Source: Ornithinimicrobium laminariae (lineage in GTDB: Bacteria > Actinomycetota > Actinomycetes > Actinomycetales > Dermatophilaceae). From it: a DNA stretch of 64,000 nt. The notes under the pieces were generated by a model that was given only the letters and a program-made list of their open reading frames with translations, ran no database searches and was not told the origin of the DNA. This document shows, in pieces, positions 28,221 through 39,078 of the stretch. Within the stretch, counting starts at the first letter, position 1; each line of letters opens with the position of its first letter. The DNA lies in contig NZ_JAHZSU010000003.1 in the NCBI RefSeq assembly GCF_019457945.1, forward strand, positions 1 to 64,000. The letters run 5' to 3'. The position numbers and the translations under genes were made by a program.

Positions 28221-28814
28221 ATGACCGATACCCAATCGCCGGGTGGAGCCCCCCCGGCGGGGGCCCCATCAATTGAGGGCCGGACCGTCCTCGCTGACCA
28301 AGATGTCAGCCGCGCACTACGCCGGGTGGCCCACGAAATTCTTGAGGGCAACAAAGGCGCCGACGGCCTCGTGCTGTTGGGGATCCCGACCCGTGGAGTT
28401 GCGCTGGCGCACCGCTTGGCTGCGCTGATCAAAGACGTCGAAGGCACCGAAGTGCCGACTGGCTCACTCGATATCACGATGCACCGGGATGACCTGCGCA
28501 AACAGCCCGTGCGAGCCGTCGAAACGACCGAGTTGCCCCAGGGGGGCATCGACGGCAAGGTCGTCATCCTGGTCGATGACGTGCTGTTCTCGGGGCGCAC
28601 CGTGCGCGCTGCCCTGGACTCCCTTGCTGACTATGGCCGGCCGCGCATTGTGCGATTGGCCGTGTTGGTCGACCGGGGGCACCGTGAGTTGCCGATCCGG
28701 GCCGACTACGTGGGCAAGAACTTGCCGACGGCTAAGACCGAGCGAGTCGCTGTGCGGCTAGCCGAGGTGGATGGTCACGAAGAAGTGCGCATCGGCGCCC
28801 CAGGGAGGCCGTGA
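28221..28814 (+). CDS. pyrR: PyrR regulator / uracil phosphoribosyltransferase
   Basis: A 197-residue bifunctional protein that binds pyr mRNA when UMP or UTP is high and has weak uracil phosphoribosyltransferase activity. The PRPP-binding motif [14 protein letters not shown] is at about 113-126. The conserved [27 protein letters not shown] and [18 protein letters not shown] blocks are all present. The first 17 residues are a Pro/Gly-rich extension. It opens the pyr operon and its own mRNA leader carries the PyrR-binding hairpin, so it should regulate itself. The stop overlaps pyrB. Confidence 0.95.
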   Translation: MTDTQSPGGAPPAGAPSIEGRTVLADQDVSRALRRVAHEILEGNKGADGLVLLGIPTRGVALAHRLAALIKDVEGTEVPTGSLDITMHRDDLRKQPVRAVETTELPQGGIDGKVVILVDDVLFSGRTVRAALDSLADYGRPRIVRLAVLVDRGHRELPIRADYVGKNLPTAKTERVAVRLAEVDGHEEVRIGAPGRP

Positions 28815-29746
28815 TGAAGCACTTGCTCTCAATCGCTGACCTGAGCCGTGATGAGATCGGCGAGATCATGGACACGGCCATCTCAATGCACGATGTCCAG
28901 CGGCGTCAGGTTAAAAAGCTCCCCACCCTGCGGGGCCGCACGATCATTAACTTCTTTTTTGAAGACTCCACTCGCACCCGCAGTTCGTTTGAGATTGCGG
29001 GCAAGTGGATGTCGGCTGACACCATCAACCTGACCGGCAAGGGCACCTCGGTGTCCAAGGGTGAAAGCCTGCGCGACACGGTCAAAACGGTTGATGCGAT
29101 GGGCGTGGACATGATGATCGTCCGGCACATGGCATCGGGCGCTCCGGCTCAGATCGCCCAGTGGACCAATTGCTCCATCGTCAACGCCGGCGACGGCATG
29201 CACGAACACCCATCCCAAGCCCTGCTTGATGCCTACACGTTGCGCTCAAAATTGGGCGACCTGGATGGCAAGCACATTGCCATCGTGGGCGACCTGACGC
29301 ACTCTCGCGTGCTGCGGTCCAACCTTTTGTGCCTGCGAGCGCTCGGTGCGAACGTCACGCTGGTGGCACCGCCGACCTTGATGCCCAGTGGCATCGGGTC
29401 ATGGGCAGCAACGGACTCCTTTGAAGTGTCCTACGACCTCGATGCCGTGCTCCCACACGTTGACGCGGTAATGATGCTCCGCGTGCAGCGTGAGCGGATG
29501 AGCGGTGGCTACTTCCCGACCGCCCGTGAGTATGCGGTGCGCTACGGCTTGACGGCACGCCGCCTGGCGCTGATGCCCAGGCACGCAGTGATCACTCACC
29601 CCGGCCCAATGAACCGAGGCCTGGAAATTTCGGCAGACGCCGCCGACGATGCTCAGTCTTTGGTGCTCGACCAAGTTTCGGCCGGCGTAGCTGTGCGGAT
29701 GTCGATTCTCTTTCACTTGCTCTCCGGCGAAGGGAGCTCAGCATGA
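28814..29746 (+). CDS. pyrB: Aspartate carbamoyltransferase catalytic chain
   Basis: A 310-residue enzyme catalysing carbamoyl phosphate plus aspartate to N-carbamoylaspartate. The carbamoyl-phosphate motif is [13 protein letters not shown] near residues 50-62, and [12 protein letters not shown] carries the mobile-loop Lys. RHMASGAP, the aspartate-binding MLRVQRERM and the THPGPMNRG segment are intact. I use ATG 28814, which overlaps the pyrR TGA; a GTG three bases earlier is possible. No regulatory pyrI chain is present, so it should be unregulated by nucleotides at the enzyme level. Confidence 0.96.
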   Translation: MKHLLSIADLSRDEIGEIMDTAISMHDVQRRQVKKLPTLRGRTIINFFFEDSTRTRSSFEIAGKWMSADTINLTGKGTSVSKGESLRDTVKTVDAMGVDMMIVRHMASGAPAQIAQWTNCSIVNAGDGMHEHPSQALLDAYTLRSKLGDLDGKHIAIVGDLTHSRVLRSNLLCLRALGANVTLVAPPTLMPSGIGSWAATDSFEVSYDLDAVLPHVDAVMMLRVQRERMSGGYFPTAREYAVRYGLTARRLALMPRHAVITHPGPMNRGLEISADAADDAQSLVLDQVSAGVAVRMSILFHLLSGEGSSA

Positions 29747-31080
29747 GCCAGCCGATCAACAACTCAGCACAGACCACTCTCATTCGTGGCGCTCGAATGG
29801 CCGGCGGCGAAACCAGCGACATCCTGAGTGCCAACGGCGTGATTGTCGCCGTAGGAGCTGATGCGGCCGCGCAAACAGGAGAACAGGCAGAAGTTGTCGA
29901 GGCTGATGGCCTCATCGCTCTGCCAGGCTTCGTCGATCTGCACACACACTTACGTGAGCCAGGGCGCGAGGACGCCGAAACGATCGCGACTGGCTCGGCG
30001 GCTGCGGCCGCAGGTGGGTTTACTGCCGTCCTAGCGATGGCTAACACCTCGCCGGTGACTGACACTGCTGAGGCAGCCGAGCGGATCGCTGAATTGGGCC
30101 AGCGTGCCGGTCTGGTCGAGGTGATCCCGGTTGGTGCTGTCACGGCGGGCCTGGCGGGTGAGCAACTGGCCGAGTTAGGTCTGATGGCGAGCTCGCGAGC
30201 CCGCGTTCGGGTCTTCTCCGACGACGGCAAATGCGTGCACGACTCGCGGGTCATGCGTCGAGCTCTTGAATACGTCAAGGCCTTTGACGGGGTCATCTCC
30301 CAACACGCTCAAGACCCAAATCTGGCCAGCAAATCCTCGTGCTGCCATGAGGGTGAACTCTCTGGTCGTCTTGGCCTGCCAGGGTGGCCCAGCATCGCTG
30401 AAGAGTCGATCGTCGCTCGTGACGTCATGCTGGCTCGGCACACCGGCTCGCGGGTGCACATCGCACACGTGTCGACTGCCGGCAGCGTCGAGGTGCTCCG
30501 ATGGGCAAAGGCCCAAGGCATCAATGTCACGGCTGAGGTGACGCCTCACCACCTGATGTTGACGACTGACTTGCTGGCCGCATACGACCCAGTCTTTAAG
30601 GTCAACCCGCCGCTGCGCCCTGCCGAAGATGTTGAAGCACTGCGCACTGCGCTTGCTGACGGGACAATCGACGCTGTGGCAACTGACCACGCGCCTCATG
30701 TGCGGCACGACAAGGAGCACGCCTTCATCGATGCTGCCTTTGGCATGCTCGGCCTTGAGACGGCACTACCTGTCGTGTGCACGGCGATGGTTGAGTCCGG
30801 CATGATGGGTTGGGAGCGCGTTGCCAAAGTCATGTCGATCGCTCCAGCACGCATCGCGAGACTAGCGACGCAAGGCCGGCCACTGGTGCCCGGAGCCCCC
30901 GCCAACCTCACGTTGGTTGACCCCCACCGCGAACGAGTCATCGATCGCTCCAGTTCTCTTTCCCTTTCCCGCAACAACCCGTGGCACGACCGGTCCCTGA
31001 CCGGGACCGTCGAGCTCACGATGCTGCAGGGTCGCATTACTGCCCGCCAGGGCAACGTTCTTGGGAGTGCGTATGAGTGA
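29743..31080 (+). CDS. pyrC: Dihydroorotase
   Basis: A 445-residue zinc amidohydrolase of the class I type, cyclising carbamoylaspartate to dihydroorotate. The metal-binding [13 protein letters not shown] lies at about residues 62-74. A second His pair sits in [11 protein letters not shown] and VTPHHLMLT, and the metal Asp is in VATDHAPH. The bridging carboxylated Lys of class I enzymes should be near residue 155-165 but was not pinned down by eye. It overlaps pyrB by four bases and carA by eight, deep inside the operon. Confidence 0.95.
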   Translation: MSQPINNSAQTTLIRGARMAGGETSDILSANGVIVAVGADAAAQTGEQAEVVEADGLIALPGFVDLHTHLREPGREDAETIATGSAAAAAGGFTAVLAMANTSPVTDTAEAAERIAELGQRAGLVEVIPVGAVTAGLAGEQLAELGLMASSRARVRVFSDDGKCVHDSRVMRRALEYVKAFDGVISQHAQDPNLASKSSCCHEGELSGRLGLPGWPSIAEESIVARDVMLARHTGSRVHIAHVSTAGSVEVLRWAKAQGINVTAEVTPHHLMLTTDLLAAYDPVFKVNPPLRPAEDVEALRTALADGTIDAVATDHAPHVRHDKEHAFIDAAFGMLGLETALPVVCTAMVESGMMGWERVAKVMSIAPARIARLATQGRPLVPGAPANLTLVDPHRERVIDRSSSLSLSRNNPWHDRSLTGTVELTMLQGRITARQGNVLGSAYE

Positions 31081-32206
31081 AATCCAACAGGCAGTTTTGG
31101 TCCTCGAAGATGGCCGGACCTTCACCGGTGACGCCTATGGCGCGTTGGGCGAAACGGTCGGCGAAGCTGTGTTTTGCACCGGTATGACCGGCTACCAGGA
31201 GACGTTGACTGACCCGAGTTATCACCGCCAGGTCGTCGTGATGACCGCGCCGCACATCGGCAACACCGGCGTGAACGAGCAGGACATGGAAAGCCGCAAG
31301 ATCTGGGTATCGGGCTTTGTGGTCCGGGACCCCGCGATCCGGCCCTCTAACTGGCGCTCTCAAGGCGATCTGGGCGAGGCGCTGGACCACCAGGGTGTCG
31401 TTGGCATCTCAGGCGTCGACACTCGCGCCCTGACCCGGCACCTGCGCGATCGCGGCTCCATGCGGGTCGGCGTTTTCTCTGGCGAAGCAGCACAGTGCAC
31501 GCCCACAGAACTACTGAACCGCGTTTTAGAAGCACCGAAGATGAGCGGTTCGGCGCTCGCCGCCGAGGTTTCGACAGAAGCCGCCTATGTGGTGCCAGCC
31601 GTGGGCGAAAAGAAGTTCACCGTGGCTGCCCTCGACCTTGGTATCAAAGGGATGACCCCGGCCTTACTGTCAAAGCGCGGTGTGGAAGTCCACGTGCTGC
31701 CAGCATCGAGCACTTTTGCTGAACTGACGGCAATGAACCCGGATGGCGTGTTCTTCTCCAACGGTCCGGGCGACCCAGCCACCGCCGATGCCGAAGTGGC
31801 GCTGCTGCGCGAAGTTCTCGGCAGCTCGATCCCGTTCTTTGGGATCTGCTTCGGCAACCAATTGCTGGGCCGGGCCGTTGGTCTGGAGACCTACAAGTTG
31901 GCTTTCGGACATCGCGGAATCAACCAGCCAGTCCTCGACCGACTGACAAATAAGGTTGAGGTGACCAGCCACAATCACGGCTTCGCTCTAGCCTGGCCCA
32001 CTGAGTTGTCTGAGTCGATCTCTTCCGACTTTGGCGGTGTCTCGGTCAGCCACGTGGCGCTGAACGACAACGTGGTCGAGGGGTTGAGCTTGGATGACCG
32101 GCCAGCCTTCTCCGTCCAGTACCACCCCGAGGCAGCGGCTGGACCCCGCGACGCCGAATACCTCTTTGATCGTTTCATTGACTTGATGGAGGCCCACAGT
32201 GCCTAA
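31073..32206 (+). CDS. carA: Carbamoyl-phosphate synthase small (glutaminase) subunit
   Basis: A 377-residue glutamine amidotransferase that supplies ammonia to CarB. The N-terminal CPSase_sm domain ([20 protein letters not shown], then [14 protein letters not shown]) occupies about the first 150 residues. The class I GATase domain has the nucleophile Cys259 in [12 protein letters not shown] and the His/Glu pair in [13 protein letters not shown]. The ATG at 31073 gives the canonical start; it lies inside the end of pyrC. carB begins before its stop, so the two subunits are translationally coupled. Confidence 0.96.
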   Translation: MSEIQQAVLVLEDGRTFTGDAYGALGETVGEAVFCTGMTGYQETLTDPSYHRQVVVMTAPHIGNTGVNEQDMESRKIWVSGFVVRDPAIRPSNWRSQGDLGEALDHQGVVGISGVDTRALTRHLRDRGSMRVGVFSGEAAQCTPTELLNRVLEAPKMSGSALAAEVSTEAAYVVPAVGEKKFTVAALDLGIKGMTPALLSKRGVEVHVLPASSTFAELTAMNPDGVFFSNGPGDPATADAEVALLREVLGSSIPFFGICFGNQLLGRAVGLETYKLAFGHRGINQPVLDRLTNKVEVTSHNHGFALAWPTELSESISSDFGGVSVSHVALNDNVVEGLSLDDRPAFSVQYHPEAAAGPRDAEYLFDRFIDLMEAHSA

Positions 32207-35200
32207 GCGTGACGACATTCGCAGCGTGCTCGTGATTGGCTCCGGTCCAATCGTGATCGGGCAGGCCGCAGAGTTTGACTATTCAGGCACCCAGGCCTGC
32301 CGCGTGCTGCGCGAAGAAGGCATTCGCGTCATCCTGGTGAACTCCAACCCCGCCACGATCATGACCGACCCAGGGGTCGCAGACGCGACCTACGTCGAGC
32401 CGATCACGCCTGAGATCGTGGAAAAGATCATTGCCAAGGAGCGCCCCGACGCTGTGCTGGCGACGCTGGGTGGCCAGACCGCGCTGAACACTGCCATCGC
32501 GTTGGACGAAGCCGGCATCCTGATTAAGTACAACTGCCCACTGATCGGCGCCAACGTTGAGGCGATTCAGTTGGGGGAGGACCGTCAAGCTTTCAAGGGC
32601 GTCGTGGAGCGCTGCGGCGCTGAAGTCGCACGGTCGATGATTTGCCACACGATGGATGAGACGCTCGCGGCCGCTGAAGATCTGGGCTATCCCGTTGTAG
32701 TGCGTCCCAGCTTCACCATGGGTGGCCTGGGGTCAGGGTTTGCCTACGACGAAGAGTCGCTGCGGCGGATCGCTGGTGCCGGGTTGCAAGATTCGCCCAC
32801 CACGGAGGTATTACTCGAAGAATCCATCATGGGATGGAAAGAGTTCGAGCTCGAAGTCATGCGCGACCGTGCGGACAACGTGGTTGTCGTGTGCTCGATC
32901 GAAAACCTGGACCCGATGGGCGTGCACACCGGTGACTCCATCACCGTGGCACCCGCTATGACGCTCACAGACCGCGAATATCAGAGTTTGCGTGACATCG
33001 GCATCGCCGTCATTCGTGAGGTTGGCGTCGACACCGGGGGCTGCAACATTCAGTTCGCGGTCAACCCCGAAGATGGCCGCATCATCGTCATTGAGATGAA
33101 CCCACGAGTGTCGCGGTCCTCGGCGCTAGCGTCCAAAGCGACGGGCTTCCCGATCGCCAAGATCGCCGCAAAGATGGCACTGGGCTACACCTTGGATGAG
33201 GTGCCCAACGACATCACTGGGGCAACCCCAGCCAGCTTTGAGCCGACCCTTGACTATGTCGTGGTGAAGGTCCCGCGGTTTGCGTTCGAGAAGTTCCCGG
33301 GCGCCGACGCGACCCTGACGACCACCATGAAGTCGGTCGGTGAAGCCATGTCGATCGGTCGCAACTTCGCCGAGGCGCTCAACAAGGCCTTGCGCTCGAC
33401 TGAGCAAAAGAACTCCAGCTTTCACTGGCGTCACGACGAGCGTCCGTCGGGGGAGGGCATGGTCGCTGCCCTCCTCGAGCAAGCGTCCATCCCGACCGAT
33501 GGCCGGCTGCTTCTCGTGCAGCAGGCCCTATGGGGAGGTGCGAGTGTCGAGCAGGCGTTTGAAGCCACCAAGATCGACCCGTGGTTCCTTGACCAGATCG
33601 TGGCCATCAATGCGGTCGCAGACGAGGTCCGGTCCGCATCCCACCATGGCCCCGCTCGCATTGAGCCTAAGGTGTTGGCTAAGGCTAAGCGCATGGGTCT
33701 CAGCGACATCCAGATCGCGGAACTGCTGGATATGCGGGAAGACGTCGTGCGTGGCGTACGGCATGCCCTAGGGGTGCGGCCGATCTACAAAACGGTCGAT
33801 ACCTGCGCGGGCGAATTTGTCGCGCTGACGCCCTACCACTACTCCAGTTATGACCAAGAGACGGAAGTTGCGCCCCGAGAAAAGCCGGCGGTCATCATCT
33901 TGGGCTCTGGCCCCAACCGTATTGGTCAAGGCATCGAGTTCGACTACTCCTGTGTTCATGCGTCCTTAACGCTACGCGACGTTGGCTTCGACACCGTGAT
34001 GGTCAACTGCAACCCCGAGACTGTATCGACTGACTACGACACCTCGAGTCGGCTCTACTTCGAACCGCTGACCTTAGAAGATGTCCTCGAGGTAGTGCAC
34101 GCCGAACGGGCGGCCGGGCCGGTCGCTGGCGTCATTGTGCAACTCGGTGGGCAAACCCCACTGGGCCTGGCTGCGGCCCTCAAGGCTGAGGGTGTGCCGG
34201 TGGTTGGCACCTCACCGGAGGCAATTCACCTGGCCGAAGACCGCGGTGCGTTTGGCCGCATCCTGTCTGAGACAGGATTGACGGCTCCGCGACACGGCCT
34301 TGCCTACAGCACCGAAGACGCTGTTGCCGTCGCCAAGGAGATTGGCTTCCCGGTCCTGGTGCGGCCCTCATACGTCTTAGGCGGTCGGGGCATGGAGATT
34401 GTTTACGACGACGAGTCTCTGGTGGGCTATGTCGGTCGGGCAACCCAAGCCGCGCCCGAGCACCCCGTCTTGGTCGACCGCTTCCTTGATGAGGCCGTGG
34501 AGATTGACATCGACGCTCTGTACGACGGGCGCGAGTTGTATGTCGGCGGAATCATGGAGCACATCGAAGAGGCAGGTATCCACTCAGGTGACTCGGCGTG
34601 TGTGCTGCCCCCTGTGACGCTTGGGCGCGAAGAGATGCGTCAGGTGCGAGAGGCCACCCACAAACTCGCTGAAGCCATTGGTGTTCGCGGGTTGATGAAC
34701 GTGCAGTTTGCCCTTGCGCAAGACGTTCTTTACGTCCTAGAGGCCAACCCTCGAGCCAGCCGGACCGTGCCCTTCGTTGCCAAAGCGACCGGAGTGCCGG
34801 TCGCACGGGCCGCGGCTCGAATCATGATGGGCGCCTCCATTGCGGAATTGCGTGAGGAGGGCATGCTCCCTGCTCACACCGATGGTGGAATGCTGCCAGA
34901 TACAGCCCCGGTGAGCGTGAAGGAAGCGATCTTGCCCTTCCGCCGCTTCCGCACACAGACCGGCGAAGCCGTGGACTCCATTCTCGGGCCAGAGATGCGG
35001 TCAACGGGTGAAGTCATGGGCATCGACCGTGACTACGGCACAGCTTTTGCCAAGAGCCAGTTGCGCGCTGGGACATCGCTGCCCACTAGCGGCCGCGTCT
35101 TTGTCTCGGTGGCCAACCGGGACAAGCGATCAATGATCTTCCCGGTGAAGCGACTGGTCGACCTTGGGTTTGAGGTGTGGGCGACGGCAGGAACGGCCGA

Positions 35201-35543
35201 CGTGCTTCGCCGCAACGGAATCAATGCTCGGGTGGTCCGCAAGCACAGCGCTGGTCCCGGTGAGGACGGAGAGCGGACCATCGTGGAACTCATCACTTCG
35301 GGTGAGATCGACATGGTGATCAACACACCATCGGGCCGGGACGCCCGCGCCGACGGCTACGCGATCCGGGCTGCGACGACCAGTCTGGATCGGCCCATCA
35401 TCACCACGGTGCAGCAGTTGGGTGCCGCGGTCCTGGGCATTGAGGCCATGATGGCCGGCGACATGCAGGTGGCATCGCTGCAGGAGCACGCTAGCCGTCT
35501 CGACCTGTATTCAGTAGCCCCAGAAGGTGTCGAAGCACTGTGA
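32199..35543 (+). CDS. carB: Carbamoyl-phosphate synthase large subunit
   Basis: A 1114-residue enzyme with two homologous ATP-grasp halves. The first half begins at [20 protein letters not shown] and the second at [20 protein letters not shown] near residue 563. The first makes carboxyphosphate and the second phosphorylates carbamate. The C-terminal MGS-like allosteric domain (about 970-1114, from [21 protein letters not shown]) is where UMP or ornithine would bind. The length is slightly above the E. coli 1073. The GTG start overlaps carA and the stop overlaps pyrF. It supplies both pyrimidine and arginine synthesis; no second copy is in the window. Confidence 0.97.
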   Translation: MPKRDDIRSVLVIGSGPIVIGQAAEFDYSGTQACRVLREEGIRVILVNSNPATIMTDPGVADATYVEPITPEIVEKIIAKERPDAVLATLGGQTALNTAIALDEAGILIKYNCPLIGANVEAIQLGEDRQAFKGVVERCGAEVARSMICHTMDETLAAAEDLGYPVVVRPSFTMGGLGSGFAYDEESLRRIAGAGLQDSPTTEVLLEESIMGWKEFELEVMRDRADNVVVVCSIENLDPMGVHTGDSITVAPAMTLTDREYQSLRDIGIAVIREVGVDTGGCNIQFAVNPEDGRIIVIEMNPRVSRSSALASKATGFPIAKIAAKMALGYTLDEVPNDITGATPASFEPTLDYVVVKVPRFAFEKFPGADATLTTTMKSVGEAMSIGRNFAEALNKALRSTEQKNSSFHWRHDERPSGEGMVAALLEQASIPTDGRLLLVQQALWGGASVEQAFEATKIDPWFLDQIVAINAVADEVRSASHHGPARIEPKVLAKAKRMGLSDIQIAELLDMREDVVRGVRHALGVRPIYKTVDTCAGEFVALTPYHYSSYDQETEVAPREKPAVIILGSGPNRIGQGIEFDYSCVHASLTLRDVGFDTVMVNCNPETVSTDYDTSSRLYFEPLTLEDVLEVVHAERAAGPVAGVIVQLGGQTPLGLAAALKAEGVPVVGTSPEAIHLAEDRGAFGRILSETGLTAPRHGLAYSTEDAVAVAKEIGFPVLVRPSYVLGGRGMEIVYDDESLVGYVGRATQAAPEHPVLVDRFLDEAVEIDIDALYDGRELYVGGIMEHIEEAGIHSGDSACVLPPVTLGREEMRQVREATHKLAEAIGVRGLMNVQFALAQDVLYVLEANPRASRTVPFVAKATGVPVARAAARIMMGASIAELREEGMLPAHTDGGMLPDTAPVSVKEAILPFRRFRTQTGEAVDSILGPEMRSTGEVMGIDRDYGTAFAKSQLRAGTSLPTSGRVFVSVANRDKRSMIFPVKRLVDLGFEVWATAGTADVLRRNGINARVVRKHSAGPGEDGERTIVELITSGEIDMVINTPSGRDARADGYAIRAATTSLDRPIITTVQQLGAAVLGIEAMMAGDMQVASLQEHASRLDLYSVAPEGVEAL

Positions 35544-36388
35544 GCACGGATCGGGTTCCGTTCACCCAAAAGCTGCTGAATTTGCAGGTGCAGCGGGGCC
35601 CGCTCAGCGTCGGGATTGACCCCCATCCGTTCCAGTTGGAGCAGTGGGGGCTGGCGGATACACCGGCAGGGGTGCGCCAGTTCGCTGAGTCAATGGCGAG
35701 TGCGGCTATCGCTGCCCACGTGGCGTCGGTGAAGCCGCAGGCGGCCTTTTTCGAGCGTCATGGGTCGGCGGGCGTCGCTGTCTTAGAGGAGACCCTGGGC
35801 ACGCTACGCGCCGCCGGGGTCTTGACGATCTTGGACGCAAAGCGTGGCGATATAGGCACGACCATCGAGGCGTATGCACAAAGTTGCCTCCAACCTGGGG
35901 CTCCCCTAGAAGCAGATGCCGTGACGGTTAGCCCCTTTTTAGGGTACGGATCTCTGACGCCAGCCATCGAATTGGCGGGGGAACACCAACGAGGGGTCTA
36001 CGTCCTAGCTCTGACATCTAACCCCGAGGCGGCGTCCATTCAGGACGTTGGTGCACCAAGCATCGCCCAACGACTGATTCAACAGGCGGAACATGACAAT
36101 CATTCTGTCAAGCTTCATGGTGTTGTTGGTCTCGTCATTGGGGCGACCACCGCGGTCCGACTTGCTCACCTGGAGCCACAATTAGCCATGTTTGGGGGAT
36201 CTATCTTGGCCCCGGGTGTTGGTGCACAAGGCGCTACAGCTAGGTCTCTGGCCAGCACATTTGCTCACTCGCAAGGCCAACTGGTGGTGCCAATTTCGCG
36301 GGCTGTTGCCGAGGCGGGACCCGATGTGGCACAACTAGTTTCCCGCATCGAGGACCTCAACCAAGAGCTTCGATTGGCCTTGCTGTAG
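35540..36388 (+). CDS. pyrF: Orotidine 5'-phosphate decarboxylase, type 2
   Basis: A 282-residue decarboxylase making UMP from OMP. It is the longer actinobacterial/type 2 form. The catalytic Asp-Lys-Asp array is in [17 protein letters not shown] near residues 97-112, [13 protein letters not shown] precedes it, and [13 protein letters not shown] near 220 is the phosphate-binding loop. The GTG start overlaps carB by four bases. Its second half uses TTA, AGG, ACA and TCT codons more than the neighbouring genes do. It closes the pyr operon; pyrD and pyrE are not here. Confidence 0.94.
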   Translation: MSTDRVPFTQKLLNLQVQRGPLSVGIDPHPFQLEQWGLADTPAGVRQFAESMASAAIAAHVASVKPQAAFFERHGSAGVAVLEETLGTLRAAGVLTILDAKRGDIGTTIEAYAQSCLQPGAPLEADAVTVSPFLGYGSLTPAIELAGEHQRGVYVLALTSNPEAASIQDVGAPSIAQRLIQQAEHDNHSVKLHGVVGLVIGATTAVRLAHLEPQLAMFGGSILAPGVGAQGATARSLASTFAHSQGQLVVPISRAVAEAGPDVAQLVSRIEDLNQELRLALL

Positions 36389-36391
36389 TGC

Positions 36392-36466
36392 ACAACACTT
36401 GCGGAAGATTTAGCCTGGGCTTGTGTTGTCGTGGCATCCTTGTCAGGCGCTGGAGATTTCGCGAAA
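36392..36466 (+). promoter_or_regulatory. mihF upstream region with dyads
   Basis: The 169 bases between pyrF and mihF hold an inverted repeat ACAACAC/GTGTTGT (36392-36398 and 36423-36429) that could end the pyr transcript. They also hold a perfect 10-bp palindrome TTTCGCGAAA (36457-36466). No convincing -35/-10 pair is seen. This region should contain the promoter of mihF. Confidence 0.35.
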
Positions 36467-36557
36467 GGCATGCTTCGGCGTGGTGGGATCTAGTTCAGCA
36501 TCGGGCGTCTCGGCGCTCGGAACCACAATTGCATGACCAACAATCGAGGAGATGGAA

Positions 36558-36875
36558 GTGGCCCTTCCCCAATTGACGCCAGAGCAGCGAGCAGACGCTC
36601 TCGCAAAGGCAGCCGAAGCACGCCGTGAGCGCGCCGAGGTCAAGAACCGCCTGAAGAACTCCCAGGGCTCCCTGAAGGACGTTGTGACCGAAGGCAAGGT
36701 CAACGATGTTATCGGCAAGATGAAGGTATCCGCCTTGCTTGAGTCCATGCCGGGCGTCGGACGTGTTCGCGCCCGCCAGCTCATGGAAGAGTTCGGCATC
36801 AGCGAGAGCCGTCGTGTCCGCGGCTTGGGTGCTAACCAGACCGAGAAGTTGCTCGAGCACTTCAACGCATCCTGA
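36558..36875 (+). CDS. mihF: Mycobacterial-type integration host factor mIHF
   Basis: A 105-residue nucleoid-associated protein unrelated in sequence to HU/IHF of proteobacteria. It begins VALPQLTPEQRADALAKAAEARRERAE, a helical DNA-binding N-terminus; the helix-two-turn-helix with GVGRVRARQLMEEFGI is near residues 62-77. mIHF/sIHF bends DNA and is needed for phage L5 integration and normal nucleoid structure. I choose GTG 36558 because GAGGAG (36546-36551) is six bases from it, while the ATG at 36552 is too close. The neighbours gmk, rpoZ and coaBC form the standard actinobacterial order. Confidence 0.95.
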   Translation: MALPQLTPEQRADALAKAAEARRERAEVKNRLKNSQGSLKDVVTEGKVNDVIGKMKVSALLESMPGVGRVRARQLMEEFGISESRRVRGLGANQTEKLLEHFNAS

Positions 36876-36896
36876 TCAGGAGCACACACCGTCTCA

Positions 36897-37517
36897 ATGG
36901 ATTCTGAAGAATCGTCATCGACCGTCGAGGGCGCCAGGCGCCCTCGACTGGTCGTTTTGGCTGGGCCAACTGCAGTTGGCAAGGGCACGGTTGCCGCATA
37001 CGTTCGCGAACATCACCCTGAGGTGTGGCTTTCAGTATCGGCAACCACCCGCAAGGCTCGCCCGGGTGAGCGAGACGGTGTGCACTACCTCTTCGTGTCC
37101 GATGAGGAGTTCGAGCAAATGCGCCACGAAGGCAACTTGCTGGAGTGGGCAGTGGTCCATGGCCGCGCTAAATACGGCACTCCGCGTGGTCCCGTCCAAA
37201 GCACCTTGGACGCGGGCCGCCCAGCGTTGCTAGAGATTGACCTGCAGGGTGCACGGCAGGTGCGACAGGCAATGCCCGAGGCACTCTTTGTCTTTCTCGC
37301 GCCACCGACCTGGGACGAATTGGTCCAGCGGCTCGTAGGGCGAGGGACTGAGTCCGAAGCTGAGCGGCATGACCGTTTGGAGTCAGCCAAAATCGAATTG
37401 GCCGCGGCCAGTGAGTTTGATGTGACCATCGTGAATGACGATGTCGCTCGGGCCGCCCAAGACCTCGTATCATTGCTAGTTGAACCACCCGTATCGAGAA
37501 AAGGATTGAAATCGTGA
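36897..37517 (+). CDS. gmk: Guanylate kinase
   Basis: A 206-residue P-loop kinase that forms GDP from GMP. Walker A is [13 protein letters not shown] near residues 22-34. The GMP-binding [23 protein letters not shown] and the [18 protein letters not shown] block follow. The lid region carries the usual [17 protein letters not shown] arginines. It starts 21 bases after mihF and its stop overlaps rpoZ. In operons of this type it balances purine supply with transcription. Confidence 0.96.
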   Translation: MDSEESSSTVEGARRPRLVVLAGPTAVGKGTVAAYVREHHPEVWLSVSATTRKARPGERDGVHYLFVSDEEFEQMRHEGNLLEWAVVHGRAKYGTPRGPVQSTLDAGRPALLEIDLQGARQVRQAMPEALFVFLAPPTWDELVQRLVGRGTESEAERHDRLESAKIELAAASEFDVTIVNDDVARAAQDLVSLLVEPPVSRKGLKS

Positions 37518-37777
37518 TTGGCACAGTCGCAAACCCAGACGGCATCACCAACCCGCCGATCGACAGCTTGCTTGAAAAGGCTGACTCCAAGTACGCCTTG
37601 GTCATCTACGCTGCAAAGCGGGCTCGTCAGATCAACGCCTACTACTCGCAGTTGAGCGAGGGTCTGCTGGAATACGTCGGCCCGTTGGTTGAGGCTGACC
37701 AGACGGATAAACCACTGTCGATTGCTTTGCAAGAGATCGACCAGCACAAACTCGACGTCACGCACCCAGACAGCTGA
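37514..37777 (+). CDS. rpoZ: RNA polymerase omega subunit
   Basis: An 87-residue subunit that helps fold and assemble the beta' chain. The conserved core [32 protein letters not shown] is present in order, followed by [10 protein letters not shown] and PLSIALQEI. The GTG start lies in the end of gmk (overlap of four bases). The tail is short compared with mycobacterial omega (110 residues), as in many other actinobacteria. Confidence 0.94.
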   Translation: MIGTVANPDGITNPPIDSLLEKADSKYALVIYAAKRARQINAYYSQLSEGLLEYVGPLVEADQTDKPLSIALQEIDQHKLDVTHPDS

Positions 37778-37788
37778 CCACACGCTCA

Positions 37789-39030
37789 ATGCGCATCGTT
37801 CTTGGCGTAACAGGGGGCATCGCTGCCTACAAGGCGTGCTCGTTGTTGCGCCTTTTGCGTGAGGCCGGTCATCAGGTCAAGGTAGTGCCGACCGAGTCGG
37901 CCCTGAACTTCGTTGGCGCACCTACCTGGGAGGCCCTTTCGGGCGAGCCGGTTTCCACTTCGGTGTGGGATAACGTTGACGAGGTGGCCCATGTGCGGAT
38001 CGGCCAAAATGCCGATTTGGTGATCGTCGCGCCGGCGACGGCAGACCTGCTGGGTCGAGCCACTCACGGCATCGCCAATGACCTCCTGACCAACGTCTTG
38101 CTCTCCACGACTGCACCCGTGGTAATGGCCCCAGCGATGCATACCGAAATGTGGTTGAACGCCGCGACGGTCCACAATGTGTCTGTCTTGCGCCGCCGAG
38201 GCGTGCACATCATGGATCCTGCCTCTGGTCGTCTGACCGGGACTGACAGTGGCCCGGGGCGCTTGCCGGAGCCCGAAGCCATTGCCGCGTTTGCGCTGGC
38301 CCAAGTTCACGACGAGAGCGCATCGCTAGCTGGCCTGCGAGTCGCGATCACTACTGGTGGGACGCGAGAGGCCCTGGACCCGGTGCGCTACCTGGGGAAT
38401 CGTTCTTCGGGCAAGCAAGGCATGGCGCTTGCTGAGGCCGCCCTGGCACGCGGTGCCAAGGTGGAACTCATCATGGCGGCGACCGACGTGCCAGCACCCA
38501 CTGGTGTCAAGGTCATCAAGGTTGAGTCGGCGCGAGACATGCAAAACGCAATAGCCAACGCCTACGACCGCAACGACGTCATCGTGATGGCCGCCGCCGT
38601 CGCAGATTTTCGCTCGGTTAGCTATGCCGAAACCAAGATCAAAAAGTCACACGCTGATGGCGAAGAAGAGTCGGCACCGGTGATCGAGTTGGTCCGCAAC
38701 CCCGACATCCTGGCTGGACTAGTGAAGCGGCGCGGGTCTAGAAGCACGCCAGTCCTGGTGGGCTTTGCCGCCGAGACCGGTGATGAGAACGGCACCATCC
38801 TTGACTATGCGCTAGCCAAACTAGAGCGCAAGGGGTGCGACGTGATCGTGGCCAACGAGGTAGGCGAGGGCACCACCTTCGGCCAAGACTCGTCCACGGT
38901 GCATATCCTTGTCGCGGGCTCAGATCAGCCACAGCGCTATGGGCCTGCGCCCAAGCGTGAATCGGCATCCGCCATATGGGACGTCGTCGAACAACTCATA
39001 CCGAGCAAAGACGCTGTCGAGTCGAACTAG
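37789..39030 (+). CDS. coaBC: Bifunctional phosphopantothenoylcysteine synthetase/decarboxylase CoaBC
   Basis: A 413-residue enzyme for two steps of coenzyme A synthesis. The N-terminal FMN decarboxylase half (about 1-185) has VTGGIAAYKACSLLR, the catalytic His in DEVAHVRI, and APAMHTEMW with the PxMNxxMW-like motif changed at Asn to His. The C-terminal CTP-dependent ligase half starts at RVAITTGGTREALDPVRYLGN and contains KIKK and GFAAETGDE. The order coaB after coaC and the length are standard. The Asn-to-His change is shared with some actinobacteria, as far as I recall. It follows rpoZ after 11 bases. Confidence 0.94.
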   Translation: MRIVLGVTGGIAAYKACSLLRLLREAGHQVKVVPTESALNFVGAPTWEALSGEPVSTSVWDNVDEVAHVRIGQNADLVIVAPATADLLGRATHGIANDLLTNVLLSTTAPVVMAPAMHTEMWLNAATVHNVSVLRRRGVHIMDPASGRLTGTDSGPGRLPEPEAIAAFALAQVHDESASLAGLRVAITTGGTREALDPVRYLGNRSSGKQGMALAEAALARGAKVELIMAATDVPAPTGVKVIKVESARDMQNAIANAYDRNDVIVMAAAVADFRSVSYAETKIKKSHADGEEESAPVIELVRNPDILAGLVKRRGSRSTPVLVGFAAETGDENGTILDYALAKLERKGCDVIVANEVGEGTTFGQDSSTVHILVAGSDQPQRYGPAPKRESASAIWDVVEQLIPSKDAVESN

Positions 39031-39078
39031 ACTTCAACGTTGCCCAGCCAGCAGCCGCTGCACACAAGGAGAAACACT

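Noticed and set aside
39031-39078. SAM riboswitch before metK
   Set aside because: The 48-base leader is too short for any known SAM riboswitch and shows no kink-turn or P1 stem.
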